DNA of 64,000 nucleotides. It comes from Plumapathes pennacea (lineage: Eukaryota > Cnidaria > Anthozoa > Antipatharia > Myriopathidae). The position numbers and the translations under genes are program-made. The notes under the pieces are model-generated. The model was not told where the DNA came from. It saw only the letters and a list, made by a program, of their open reading frames with translations, and did not search any database. The stretch spans positions 6,765,667 through 6,829,666 of the forward strand of contig OZ038465.1 in the NCBI GenBank assembly GCA_964036295.1. The letters run 5' to 3'. Of the stretch, positions 1 through 11,700 are shown one piece after another; the first letter of the stretch is position 1; each line of letters begins with the position of its first letter.

Positions 1-3000
1 CTATTAAATGAAATGCTAATCAGTGTGGGTCATTTTCACATTTGGTCTTTATCTGCGTTTTATTAATTAATGACTCGAACGCAAACGGATGTAACATTTT
101 GGGTTGAGAAATCTACTTTTCCTGAAAATAAACAAAGTAAAACGTTTACCCATACACGTAAAGTATTCTAGCTACTTATATAAATAGATATAATACTTTA
201 TCAGTACACACTTTATCAGAGCTGGTTCTAATTACAAGAGGTCGGAGTAGAAGAATCACTATTACTTGATCGAGCTTTCTAAAACTGATGGTAGATAGAC
301 CCAATGGTATTCAGTCCACCGATACAGGTTGAACTATCTATAACATAGAATGTACAGAGAGGCTTATGTCAATTATTTCTGATTGGAATGTAAGTTTTAC
401 CACGATCGTCCTGTTACGGAAGTCGTGAGCAGCTGGTATATATATTGTGACCTGCGGAAGCCGAAACTGAATAAAGCACTGAGTAAACTGGACGAGTTAG
501 TAATAACAGTTAGCTCTTCGGCTTGAAAACCGCGTTTTTCTCAATCTATTTCGTTTTCAGCGATTTATAACACGAGCAATTTGTTTAAACACGAAATACT
601 GGCTGTGAGATTTAGAAGTGCCCTTGAACAACAAAAACAAAATTCTCTTCCTTCAAATTTACTTCAGTGTAGTCGTCTTCTCAAAGAAAATGAAATACTT
701 AGCATACTGAGTGTGGATAGTTTAAATTATGGTGGAATATGTACTTGGCATTTTAGAGAATACAGCAGCTTACCGTACTCATGATGGCTCGTGAAACGCC
801 CCTAAAACTTTTGGTTGGCTTTGATTTTCTTTCTGCTTGCAATAATAGTATGTCCTGCTACTTAGGCATCTATTCATTTTATGAACACCTTCACTAATGG
901 ACGAAATTATTTGTTTGACACTTATAGTTAAGGTGCAAATTTGAAGGCACTATATTCCAACAGCTCTCCATTTCGTGAGTGATTAAAAGGTGGCAACAAA
1001 AGGAGCAAGAACAATAATAATAATAATAATAAAAACACCAAAAACAAAAGTGTAATGAAGTGTGCCAAATGAATAAAACGACGTGATCCGGCATCGTTAT
1101 AATTTCCATCGTGTTTAAAATAATAATTATCGTATTGTATTATATTTTACTGTATTGAAAAGTTATGGCAAGGAAACACCTGTTCGGATAACGGTCAGAA
1201 TTTACGTTCGTGGCTCAAGCAATGCCGTGGCTGCAGTGTTAGAGCTGCTGAAAATTTGAAAACGTAATTTCTAAAAGTTAATCCACGACATTTCAACGTA
1301 CGAGGATAAAGTATTCGCATTTTTAACACAGCTTTTGTGGCCATTGTCAAAGAAGTAAAATTATTAATTATTGAGTTAGGTCTTGTTTCTCTTGATGTTT
1401 TAAATTATCTTCTGGATGTTAAAGTGTGAGATAATCATTTTAATTTGTGTTCTATAGTTGTGGTTGAAAGTCAGTTTCGAATCATACTGCTTTAAGTTAT
1501 GAAAACTTTCACTAGTTTATCTTGCAGAGAACCTATTATTGTTTTGAGTTCTTCTTTATAACAAGACTTATCAGCGTTGTCGCTCAATAAGCCAGGCATC
1601 AGTTTTTATGGTCACCTTTTTGCAATTTTCTCTCAGTACAGCATGTCTCAAATGTTATTTAAATTTATTGTTGTAAAAAATAACTTTTTAGGAGGGCTCC
1701 CGTTGATAGCAGTGACTTTAGACACTGACGCGGGGCTTACCCTCGATAAATAAAGGCGTCTGTCTGTCAAAACGCCCTTGCGGCGGCTCCAATGGTCAGC
1801 GTTCGTCCCCATTACTATGTAACTCTGTCTATTGTGTAGGACAAAACAACAACAACAACAACAACAAAAACTGCTCCTTCTCATCTATGACTAATATGGC
1901 AAAAAAAAGAGAGGAATTTAAAGAAGAAAAAGCCAGTAAGGAATAAAAACAGAAGAAAAAGAATGAATTACTGAAGTGAATGCATACTTAAAGACCTAGT
2001 TACTAAAGATTACGGACTGATTTTTGGCATAAGGAACCTCTAAGGAGTTTGTATATACATCGTGACGACGGCCAGGTGGTCAAAAATAAAATACAACACA
2101 TTATCCTTAGCCACAGCTTAGGAAGGCGGTTAACAATTGCCATAACACATAGTTTTGAGGTTTACCACATTTTCTAGCTGGTGGCACAGTATCATGTTTC
2201 TTTGATTAACTGTAAGTGCCATGCTATTTTGATTTCCGTACCCATTTTTTCCGGCGTTTACTCCGTTAGGTGCCACTTCCTAAAACTTGCAAGATATTTC
2301 TCAAATAAGATTTGCATGTATATGGTTATTCGCCTAAGTGTATTATGGTAAAACAACAGGTGTATGTGGGAATTCAAAGTAATGACTTCAGTAAGAATGC
2401 TTTGAGCATCAACACTTGAAATGACGACTTTCGAACTGAATCAGAATAAACTAACAATGTGCAAAATATCAATCACCAGCCTGTATTTTAAAAATTAAAC
2501 CACTAAAATGTTTTAAAGAAGTTAATCAATGCAAAAACAAATAAACCACAATGAAAATAAAGATGTCCCTGGACCTTGTGTCAGAGTTGAATTTGGATAA
2601 ATAAAAAACGTGACCGTAGCCATGTTGTAGATAAACTAGAAAAACAAATATAACAAATGAAAGAAGAAGACGTAATGTTCGTTGCTGGGCGGGCTACTTC
2701 TCTTTCATTGATTAGTTTTACATCAGGTCAAGTCTTCTTAATACGTTCTAACTTAGTCCTCTTACTTGAGTATAGTATATTTTACAAACAAAAAGCTTTC
2801 AATAAAAAGCTATCCACCTTCATGGGCTAATTTTGTTAATTATTAATGTCCATTATTGCCCTCCATTACTCATGACAGAAAGCAGGATTCGCAATCAAAC
2901 CTCTCTGACCAAAATCCCGAATGGTTTTCAATCAAACTGCCATAAGGCAGTACGAATAAAATTTTTGCCAGTTGTTATGTTAGAAACGTTCTGAAAACGA

Positions 3001-6000
3001 CCGTGACCACTTTCAAGGCTTGCCACTACAATTTGTTTGTTTATAACCTCCGGTACACGACCACCTGTGAACCGCGACAGCAACTTTCACAAAATTAGTA
3101 ACAACTTTACAAATAGATTGACCGAACAAAACACTAACAAGTGTAATTAGAAGTGACAACAAGACAAAAGGTTGATACATTCTACAAGCGACCTCATTTT
3201 ATAACCTGTAGTGACGGGGGAAACCGAGAGTTGCGGAAGGTTCCACTGTCACTGCGTAATTTCTGTTGCATAAAGTCAAGTTATTTTTGTTTTTACATTG
3301 CCCACTAAAGACAGATATCGGCTCTTTCAAAAAACACAATGTACCTTCCTTATCAAAATTGACGTAATCGATTCAGAAAACCAACAAAATCCCTTCTATA
3401 TGTACACATTATCAATGATCATGTATCTATCATGCACGTGTGATTCTTAACACATCTAGAATATACTATCCACCGCATTTTCATGGGAATCTATAGTTTC
3501 CTGTTAATTATTTATGTCTCATTAGTGCCCTAGATTCATTCTGAGTGACTGCCATGCTAAGTTAAGTATGCCATGTGTTCAGCTTGAGAGGTTACTAAAC
3601 TGAAAAGATGATTTTATGGAAGGTAAGATTCTCAGACTAAAGGACAAAACTACCGAGAAATATTGCTAAGAACGCTCAAACAGGGCAAGTCTTTGTCATA
3701 TAGTGTTGAGTAGGCCGGGACGCTCTGTGATACGTTCGTTTATATGTACTAACGCTTTAGTTAACTTTACTCGTAAACGCAGAGAATATACTGCGATGTT
3801 AAATATTTTTATGTGACGGGTATTAAAACCCACGAAATGTGCTCCAAAGAAGGCAAGGAATCTATACTGATGAAAATGTACCCGAATGATTTGAATCGTA
3901 AATATTTTATCAAAACTTGTGGCAGTTTAGATGCAGCATTTCCCCCATTTTTAAGCGCTTATATCACAGACACAATGCCTTGGCTATACTTTCTACCGTC
4001 AGCTTAATCGAGCACGCTTTTCTGTGATTGTTGAAAAAGGGAAATGCAGAATGATGATAAAATGACAAAATGGAAGAGCATGAAATAGTACCAGGGGACG
4101 ATCGCAAGCATTTAAATATATCTGATAAAACAATGTAAAAGTTCCTGATTGAAACAAGCTTTCTGTTTCTAAATTTTCACTCACGCGAAGGTAATCAGGA
4201 AGCTCATGATTGCAATGCATAACGTATAACGCCACGATACGGAAAAGGGGATTGGGTCCGAATTACGATTCGCAGAGATTTATGGGATCGTTGCAGTGGA
4301 CGTGGAAGCCATTTTGTAGTAGAGTGAAATATATGACTGAATCAGGATCGAACTGAGAGGCTCAAGGGATCGTACCTGAAAGTGATGGCAAATGTGTTCT
4401 GCTCTGCTTCGGTGGACCGAGAAGAATCTTGTGTTGTTCGAAGCAAGTTAAAACTGCCATTCGTACCTCTTATTTCTGTTTATACGGTCACTGGGAAGAC
4501 ACCAAATTATGCGTCCGGCGTTGTGTTTCTGTGGTCACCTATTTTCTTTATTCTTCTTTCTATTATCTTGCCCACATGCATTAAACTTGTTCGAAACACC
4601 TGTAACGATCCCAAAAAGCCTCGCGAGAGGAAATTCGGACTCAATCCCCTTTCGTTTCTGAAGTAGCAGTCAAGCCTATAGATTTTATGCCAGGCTGCGA
4701 ACCCCGCGGTGGAGTCCACAGTTGTTGACCACTGCTAGCGACTATCCAACTTGTAGAATGATTCAATTTGAGATGTTTAGGTGCTGGGGCTTGATCAGGT
4801 ATTCGCCTAACATGCAGATTGTTGCAAGGTGACATGTCCACAACAAGAAGTTTAAATTTAATTTTTCATCTACAGGTCAGTTTGATAATAAACTTGGTGC
4901 TGTGCATCACGTACCAAGTGGCCGTCGCGCCAGGAGGTCATTGGGGAGGTAACTCATAGAATGCCAAACTGATGACGTCACAAAGATCTTTTTATAAAAT
5001 AATGGATTTTGTCCAAATTTCGGAATAGCCTATCTCAAAAAGTTCACACAGCTGAAATATGGGCTTTTGAAGTTTGATACTAAACCTCCTGTTTTGATGT
5101 CGGTACCTATGATTTAGAACTGACGCTAAATTAGAGAGTTTAGTATGGGACTATCTGGAAGTTTAAACTTCTGTAACTTTGCTTTCAGAACACGTTCTTG
5201 CAGCAGCTGGTTATAACCCATGATGGGTTTAGAGGTTCGAATTTTCCAAAATGATGACGGCACACTTTGTCCCTCTATTTTCTCTTTCAAATGAGTCACA
5301 TTATATATGACCTTATACGGTTTTGTAGACAAGTACCTAGCTGACCCCGACTACGCTTAGCCTTGAACTCCCAAGAGCGATCAACCTAAATTTTCTCTTT
5401 CAGTTTCTAAACAGATTTATATCAAACAGTGAGGAGAACTTGGCTTTTGATACCTTGCTCAGATGAAAACTGATTAAACTATCAACTCGTCACGTCCCTC
5501 ATACATTTTCTTCTTAAAAGTTGAGAGAAACTGTATTTTGGTCTTGGGAGGTTTAAGTTTAATTTGGACGGAAACATCGAAGCAAAATGATTCAACAAAT
5601 TATATTCACAAGGCAGAAAACACTAAACCGGCTGACTAGGTCAAAAAATAAATAAAACTTATCAAAGTTTTATCGCGAGTAACGACCAACAATAAAGGCC
5701 CTTCCAATCAATGCTATTAGCTTAGTTTTTTAGGGATCCTTTTATATAGATATATTTATAGTAAGTCATTCAGTTACGTCATTTATAGAGTAGGTTACTT
5801 ATTGCCGTTATTATTTAATATCATTAAAATAAGTCAGGTCATTACCACTGTTATCATTACCTTTTATTGTTGTAGATGTATTAGGTTAGTTTAGGAATCC
5901 CTTTTACATAGATATATTTATAGTATGTCATTCAGCTAGGTTTCATTCATTACTATAGTAGATCATCACTACTATATTGTTAGCTTGTAGATCTTACTGT

Positions 6001-6160
6001 CGCAGATGTATAGCTGCTCTATAGATAAGCTGCAAATAAACCATTATTATCATTAATATTATTATTAAATTAAGTTACTGTAGAAGGTCATCACTAATAA
6101 TATTATTAGGTATTTTTATATTTACCGTTGCAGATGTATAGCTACTCTGTATATTACTTC
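1..6160. other. AT-rich 5' region, no supportable gene
   Basis: No open frame here has recognisable domains or plausible splice context. Short simple repeats occur: (AAT)n near 1013-1031 and (CAA)n near 1849-1868. A degraded member of the CTTTCACTCCCAAGA inverted-repeat family lies at 5361-5553. The signal-peptide exon of the downstream receptor gene should be here or outside the window, but I could not identify it. Confidence 0.6.
5720..6140. repeat. Locally duplicated AT-rich repeat segments
   Basis: A segment of about 50 bp, containing TAGATATATTTATAGTA and ending GTCATTCAG, occurs at 5720-5772 and again at 5886-5936. A second motif, GCAGATGTATAGCTACTCTG, occurs near 6131 and 6496, with a diverged copy near 6000. 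The stretch ending at 6060 reads like a retroelement 3' end with an ATT-rich tail. These copies bracket the truncated EGF exon copy at 6168, so local duplication is the likely history. Confidence 0.6.
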
Positions 6161-6167
6161 TGCATTT

Positions 6168-6251
6168 AGGCGGAAGTCCTTGTGCAAGTAATCCATGTCA
6201 AAATGGCGGTACCTGTGAAGAACACGGCCATGGCCATCATAAATCTTAAAT
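6168..6251 (+). pseudogene. Truncated duplicate of the EGF exon
   Basis: After a plausible acceptor (TTTAG) the phase-1 frame reads through PCASNPCQNGGTC, nearly matching the first half of the intact EGF exon at 6914. It then hits a His-rich stretch and a stop (TAA) at about 6249 before the last cysteines, with no donor site. It is best read as a partial, non-functional copy of the EGF exon, 0.7 kb upstream of the intact one. A retained cryptic exon is possible but would truncate the protein. Confidence 0.65.
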
Positions 6252-6283
6252 AGTAAAGCACCCCAAACATCACTAATAAAATC

Positions 6284-6305
6284 ACTATCACTAATATCAT
6301 CATCA

Positions 6306-6340
<35 letters not shown>

Positions 6341-6393
6341 ATCATCATCATCATCATTATCATCAACATCATCATCGTCATCATTATCATCAA

Positions 6394-6431
<38 letters not shown>

Positions 6432-6440
6432 ATAAAATCA
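6284..6440. repeat. (ATC)n / (TCG)n microsatellite
   Basis: About 150 bp of TCA and TCG triplets with a few interruptions. It yields a spurious Met-rich open frame on the minus strand. Confidence 0.95.
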
Positions 6441-6913
6441 CTAAAATCACTAAATCACTAATAAAACTATTAGCTATTTTTTATATTTTACTGTCGCAGA
6501 TGTATAGCTACTCTGTATATTACTTCTGCAAGTTACAGTAGCTAAATAGTAAATCACTCCAAACTGAGGAAAGTTGTTGATTTACTAGCAAATTTATTTA
6601 GAAATTTAGACTGCCATATAAACTCTAAGCTTCCAATAACGGTACTACCGGGACAATCGTGTCGGTTAATATTGAAAATTAAATAAAAGATCGAGCAACA
6701 AAGAAAATGCATTCAACGTCCTTCCAATCCGATAACAAGTAAATTCTCATAAATGGGGTTTCACAAACAAGGAAAGTAAATTTAATCGACCGACTGAAAT
6801 CTTGCTCATAAAAACTCAACCTGGAAACTAGATGAAAACCAAACCATGTTAAACACTTTAGATAAGAATACTGTACAGCCAACAAGAATATTCTCATTTG
6901 CCTTCGATTGCAG

Positions 6914-8746
6914 TTGATCCATGTGCAAATAATCCATGTCAAAATGGCGGTACCTGCCAAAAACACGGCAATGGAGGAGGTTGGAAGTGTACTTGTCACA
7001 GTGGCTATAGCGGATTCAGATGTCAATACCAGCAACAGCAACAACAGGGACAACAAGGACAAAAAGGTCAACAAGGACAACAGGGACAACAAGGTCAGCA
7101 GGGACAACAAGGTCAGCAGGGACAACAAGGACAACAGGGACAACAAGGACAAAAAGGTCAACAGGGACAACAGGGACAACAAGGACAACAGGGACAACAA
7201 GGTCAACAGGGACAACAGGGACAACAAGGACGACAGGGACAACAAGGTCAACAGGGGCAACAGGGACAACAAGGTCAACAAGGACAACAGGGACAACAAG
7301 GTCAACAGGGACAACAAGGTCAGCAGGGACAACAAGGTCAGCAGGGACAACAAGGTCAGCAGGGACAACAAGGACAACAGGGACAACAAGGACAAAAAGG
7401 TCAACAGGGACAACAGGGACAACAAGGACAACAGGGACAACAAGGTCAACAAGGACAACAGGGACAACAAGGTCAACAGGGGCAACAGGGACAACAAGGT
7501 CAACAAGGACAACAAGGACAACAAGGTCAACAGGGACAACAAGGTCAACAGGGACAACAAGGTCAACAGGGACAACAAGGTCAGCAGGGACAACAAGGTC
7601 AGCAGGGACAACAGGGACAACAGGGACAACAAGGACAACAGGGACAAAAAGGTCAAAAAGGTCAACAAGGACAACAGGGACAACAGGGACAACAAGGTCA
7701 ACAGGGACAACAAGGTCAGCAGGGACAACAGGGACAACAAAGTCAACAGGGACAACAAGGTCAGCAGGGACAACAAGGTCAGCAGGGACAACAGGGACAA
7801 AAAGGTCAACAGGGACAACAAGGTCAACAAGGACAACAGGGACAACAAGGTCAACAGGGACAACAAGGACAAAAAGGTCAACAAGGTCAACAAGGACAAA
7901 AAGGTCAACAAGGACAAGGACAACAGGGACAAAAAGGTCAAAAAGGTCAACAGGGACAACAAGGACAAAAAGGTCAACAGGGACAACAAGGTCAACAGGG
8001 ACAACAAGGTCAGCAGGGACAACAGGGACAACAAGGACAACAGGGACAAAAAGGTCAACAGGGACAACAAGGACAACAAGGTCAACAGGGACAACAAGGT
8101 CAACAGGGACAACAGGGACAACAAGGTCAGCAGGGACAACAGGGACAACAAGGTCAGCAGGGACAACAAGGTCAACAAGGACAACAGGGACAAAAAGGTC
8201 AAAAAGGTCAACAAGGACAACAGGGACAAAAAGGACAACAGGGACAACAAGGACAAAAAGGTCAACAAGGACAACAAGGTCAACAGGGACAACAAGGACA
8301 AAAAGGTCAACAAGGTCAACAAGGACAAAAAGGTCAACAAGGACAAGGACAACAGGGACAACAGGGACAACAAGGACAACAGGGACAAAAAGGTCAACAA
8401 GGACAACAAGGACAACAGGGACAACAAGGTCAACAGGGACAACAGGGACAACAAGGACAAAAAGGTCAACAAGGACAACAGGGACAACAAGGTCAACAGG
8501 GACAACAGGGACAACAAGGTCAACAGGGGCAACAGGGACAACAAGGTCAACAGGGACAACAAGGACAAAAAGGACAACAAGGACAAAAAGGTCAACAAGG
8601 ACAACAAGGCCAAAAAGGTCAACAGGGGCAACAAGGACAAAAAGGTCAACAAGGACAACAAGGCCAAAAAGGTCAACAGGGACAACAAGGACAACAGGGA
8701 CAACAAGGACAACAAGGTAAACAAGGACAACAGGGACAAAATGGAG
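6914..8746 (+). CDS. Exon: EGF-like domain plus proline-free Gly-Gln-Gln collagen-like tract
   Basis: Phase 1-1 exon of 611 codons. The first ~36 residues form a six-cysteine EGF domain (DPC, NPCQNGGTC, WKCTC, GFRCQ). From about 7030 to the end the protein is Gly-X-Y triplets, overwhelmingly GQQ with interspersed GQK, single GRQ and GKQ triplets and a closing GQN. No proline occurs in the tract. Breaks are few: one Gly-to-Ser change (QQSQQ near 7740) and two register slips (GQGQQ near 7915 and 8345). The triplet register is kept across ~570 residues, which argues for selection on Gly periodicity. Whether it folds as a triple helix without proline is unknown. Confidence 0.85.
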
Positions 8747-11700
8747 GTATTTTAACGGAGAAACAGTATAGAAGAATATATAGAAGCAGTATATTCCGAT
8801 ATTTGGTTGAACACTTGACCGAGTTAAGTTTGTGGTCTTCTGGCATCAGGACCATTTAAATAGCACTGAAAGTGAACACTACGTGTTACGCGATTTGCTG
8901 TAAAAGAAAGCGTCAAAGAAAATACTATCTATATACTACAGCCTCCTAACTATATTTTGTAACATTGATGCTGTGATTTCAGTAGCAGCAAGAATGACAT
9001 TTAACTATCTTTTAAAACTTGGATTGCCGCCAATGCACTCAAAAAAATTATTCAGGTTGGATACCACATGTAGAGGGTTTGCACGACGGCCATGTTGTAT
9101 GGCAGGAACATAGCAACAGCATTTATTTTGTCCAACATGGCCGCCGTGCAAACCGTCTATTGCGTACCCACAGGTATCAGAATAGTCATCTATTTATTCG
9201 GTGATGTTTTAAGTATACAGTATCCATGTTGACCTCTTCTAGTTCCATATGGCATGCTATTCAGATGTATTTACACTTCCAAGTCAGACGGCATCTGATT
9301 ATCATGACAACCCGCTCTCGAATCTTAATATCTTTCCTCCGCAATAGTTACTACTTCCTTCCGTGCATACACCACGCAATTAATATTGTATTACTGGCTT
9401 TCAATCTAATGTCAACCGGGTCCGGCACCATGGAAATAAATTTTCGACCGTGCGATTACCTTATTTTCCATGTTATAACGATACGCTTTAAAATGAAACA
9501 AACTTGTTAGTTGTAAAGTATTCGTCAGGTTGGAAAGGAAATTCAATCAGCCGGTGAAACGCTTGCTTTTTCGAAAAGACAGAAATACAACCAGAGTTTT
9601 ATTTCTCAGTAGCATATGTGATCGGCAACCAACAAACACATTTTATCTCTTCACAAATCGTCTGAGGTATAATCATATGAAATTGCAAATGATTAAATGA
9701 CGATGCAGTAGTCATGTCAAACTCTTTCGCCATAACAGGTCCTTGCACGCGCAATGACATCATTGAGTTAAGGGAAGCGGATCGATCCATGACGTCACAC
9801 AGTGTAGGCCCCTATCTGTGTGATGGTGGAATGGACAAAACCAAGTGGTTTAGATTCAGTGGAGATGCTGGAACAGCGATGGCAACTGCTTGTGGATCAG
9901 GGGCAGGTCGGTGCAGAACAAATATTCCTTCATGGCTTCAAGGTGCACATCCGCAGTATGAAGATGGTATAGTGAGGAGAGAAGTGTGCTGGGTTTATGG
10001 TCAGAACTGTTGCATGTGGAAGAGTGATATGAAAGTTCGCAATTGCAGTGGCTTTTACATCTACAAAAAAATTGAAGCTTACGAGGCATGCAGTCAAAAT
10101 TGGTACTTCCGGTTTTGTGGAAATGGTTTACGAGGTAGGTTTTTCTGACCTTTTTATCTGCACTTGGTTCATTTCTTTTTATCAATTAACTCAGTTAGCC
10201 CTACATATCTGAATCTTGAATAATACACATTTAATCTATCAAATCAACAAGGTTGTGGATGGGATTTCCAAATTCGTTTTTTGCCGTCTAATCGATATAA
10301 AATTTCGGTTGGAAATGCGCTTTAAACATTTATAATCAAAGGCACATCTTTTCAGCTCAGCTCAGCTCAGTCAAAATTATCACAGAAAAATTAGCTGAAA
10401 TTCAGGTCCAGTGGCTCAAGATCTATCTTTTAAATTAACTGAGGTTTTTAATGTCATTCCCAAAGTTGTTTTCACGTGTTTCGACATAAAATGAAAAAGT
10501 GAATAGTATTAAAAAACCCATAAAAGTTATAGTAAAATAGTAGAAATCTCTTCCGTAACACTTGTGTTATGGTGCATCATGAGCATGCGAAAGTCTTTCT
10601 GATGAGAAAGAAGGTTCACCTAACAATTATTCGGTGTGAGCCATAAAACGAGTATATTTTCAGGTAGTCAAAAAGGGCATTGCTTTGTCCAAATATTGGT
10701 GTTTAAAGGCAATGGTTCGGAAATCTAAACGGAACCTCGCCGCACAGATTTCTCATGAGTAATCCTTCTCAGCTTCCTTTTCGCAACTGTCGCTCCAAAT
10801 GCATTAATAATTTCAAGGTGATCGACTTGCAATAAGGACCAATAACTGGGCTGATAATGGCTTGACGTCGTAATTCTGTCTTTGTCGTCGCCCTTGTCCT
10901 TTTTTCGTATCATGAACAATTGCCAATGAATAACGTTTTCGTGCTTTCGAAAGCATAAAGACTTTTTAGAACGAAAAAAAAAAAAAAGCCAATTGTACCA
11001 AACAATGTAGCACAGAAGTATGTTTCATAAAATTCGCTCCATTCACATGCAGGCCTTTTTCGATCCCTTGTGGCTCGTTATAGATCGACTTTGTTTTCAG
11101 ATCCATGTGCAAACATCACTTGTCAAAATAACGGGAAATGTTCACAAGACGGAAATGGAAACGCATACTGCAGCTGTGGACCAAATTACAGCGGAGATCG
11201 ATGTGAGATTCCTGTCATGGTGACATCATCTATGCAGCCTACTGCAGTTGCCTCCTCCCCTAGCGGTGTCTTCAGTTCCACGACTGGAATATCCCCATCC
11301 TTTAGCGGTGTCTTCAGTTCCACAATTGGAATATCCTCATCCTCTAGCGGTGTCCTCAGTTCCACGACTGGAATATCCTCACATCGAAGCGCAGTTGTTC
11401 AAAGTACTACAACCGCCATTACTGGTGCAACTGGAACCGCCGCAATCAAGGTGACGCCAACCAAAAAGGTTTCCAGTACCCAAGGTTCTGCTGCTGCTGG
11501 CCAGTCATCTGCTGTATCTACAGCAGTTCTAAGTATGTTTACACTCGCGAATACTTTTTGTTTCCAACTTAGATACAATAAATACAAGTGCAGATACGGA
11601 CAAAACTTACACAAGATAACTGAGCAGTCAACTTGCAACTTTTATCTGATTTAATCCCATTTTAAACTAAATTCAAGTCACATGAAAATATTAATAAAAA

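Noticed and set aside
4382-4666. 94-codon frame with a hydrophobic segment, considered as a signal-peptide exon for the receptor
   Set aside because: No donor in phase 1 after the hydrophobic stretch, no family motif, and the antisense frame is equally open.
6166-6450. Met-rich 94-codon frame on the minus strand
   Set aside because: Translation of the (ATC)n microsatellite.
6679-8739. 686-codon Leu/Ser-rich open frame on the minus strand
   Set aside because: Antisense of the GQQ minisatellite. Open only because the 9-bp unit has no stop in that frame; the plus frame has an EGF domain and matching splice sites.
6908-8755. Other two long plus-strand frames through the minisatellite (Asp/Asn/Lys/Arg-rich and Thr/Gly/Arg-rich)
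   Set aside because: Same cause. Neither keeps the EGF cysteine frame or joins the downstream exons.
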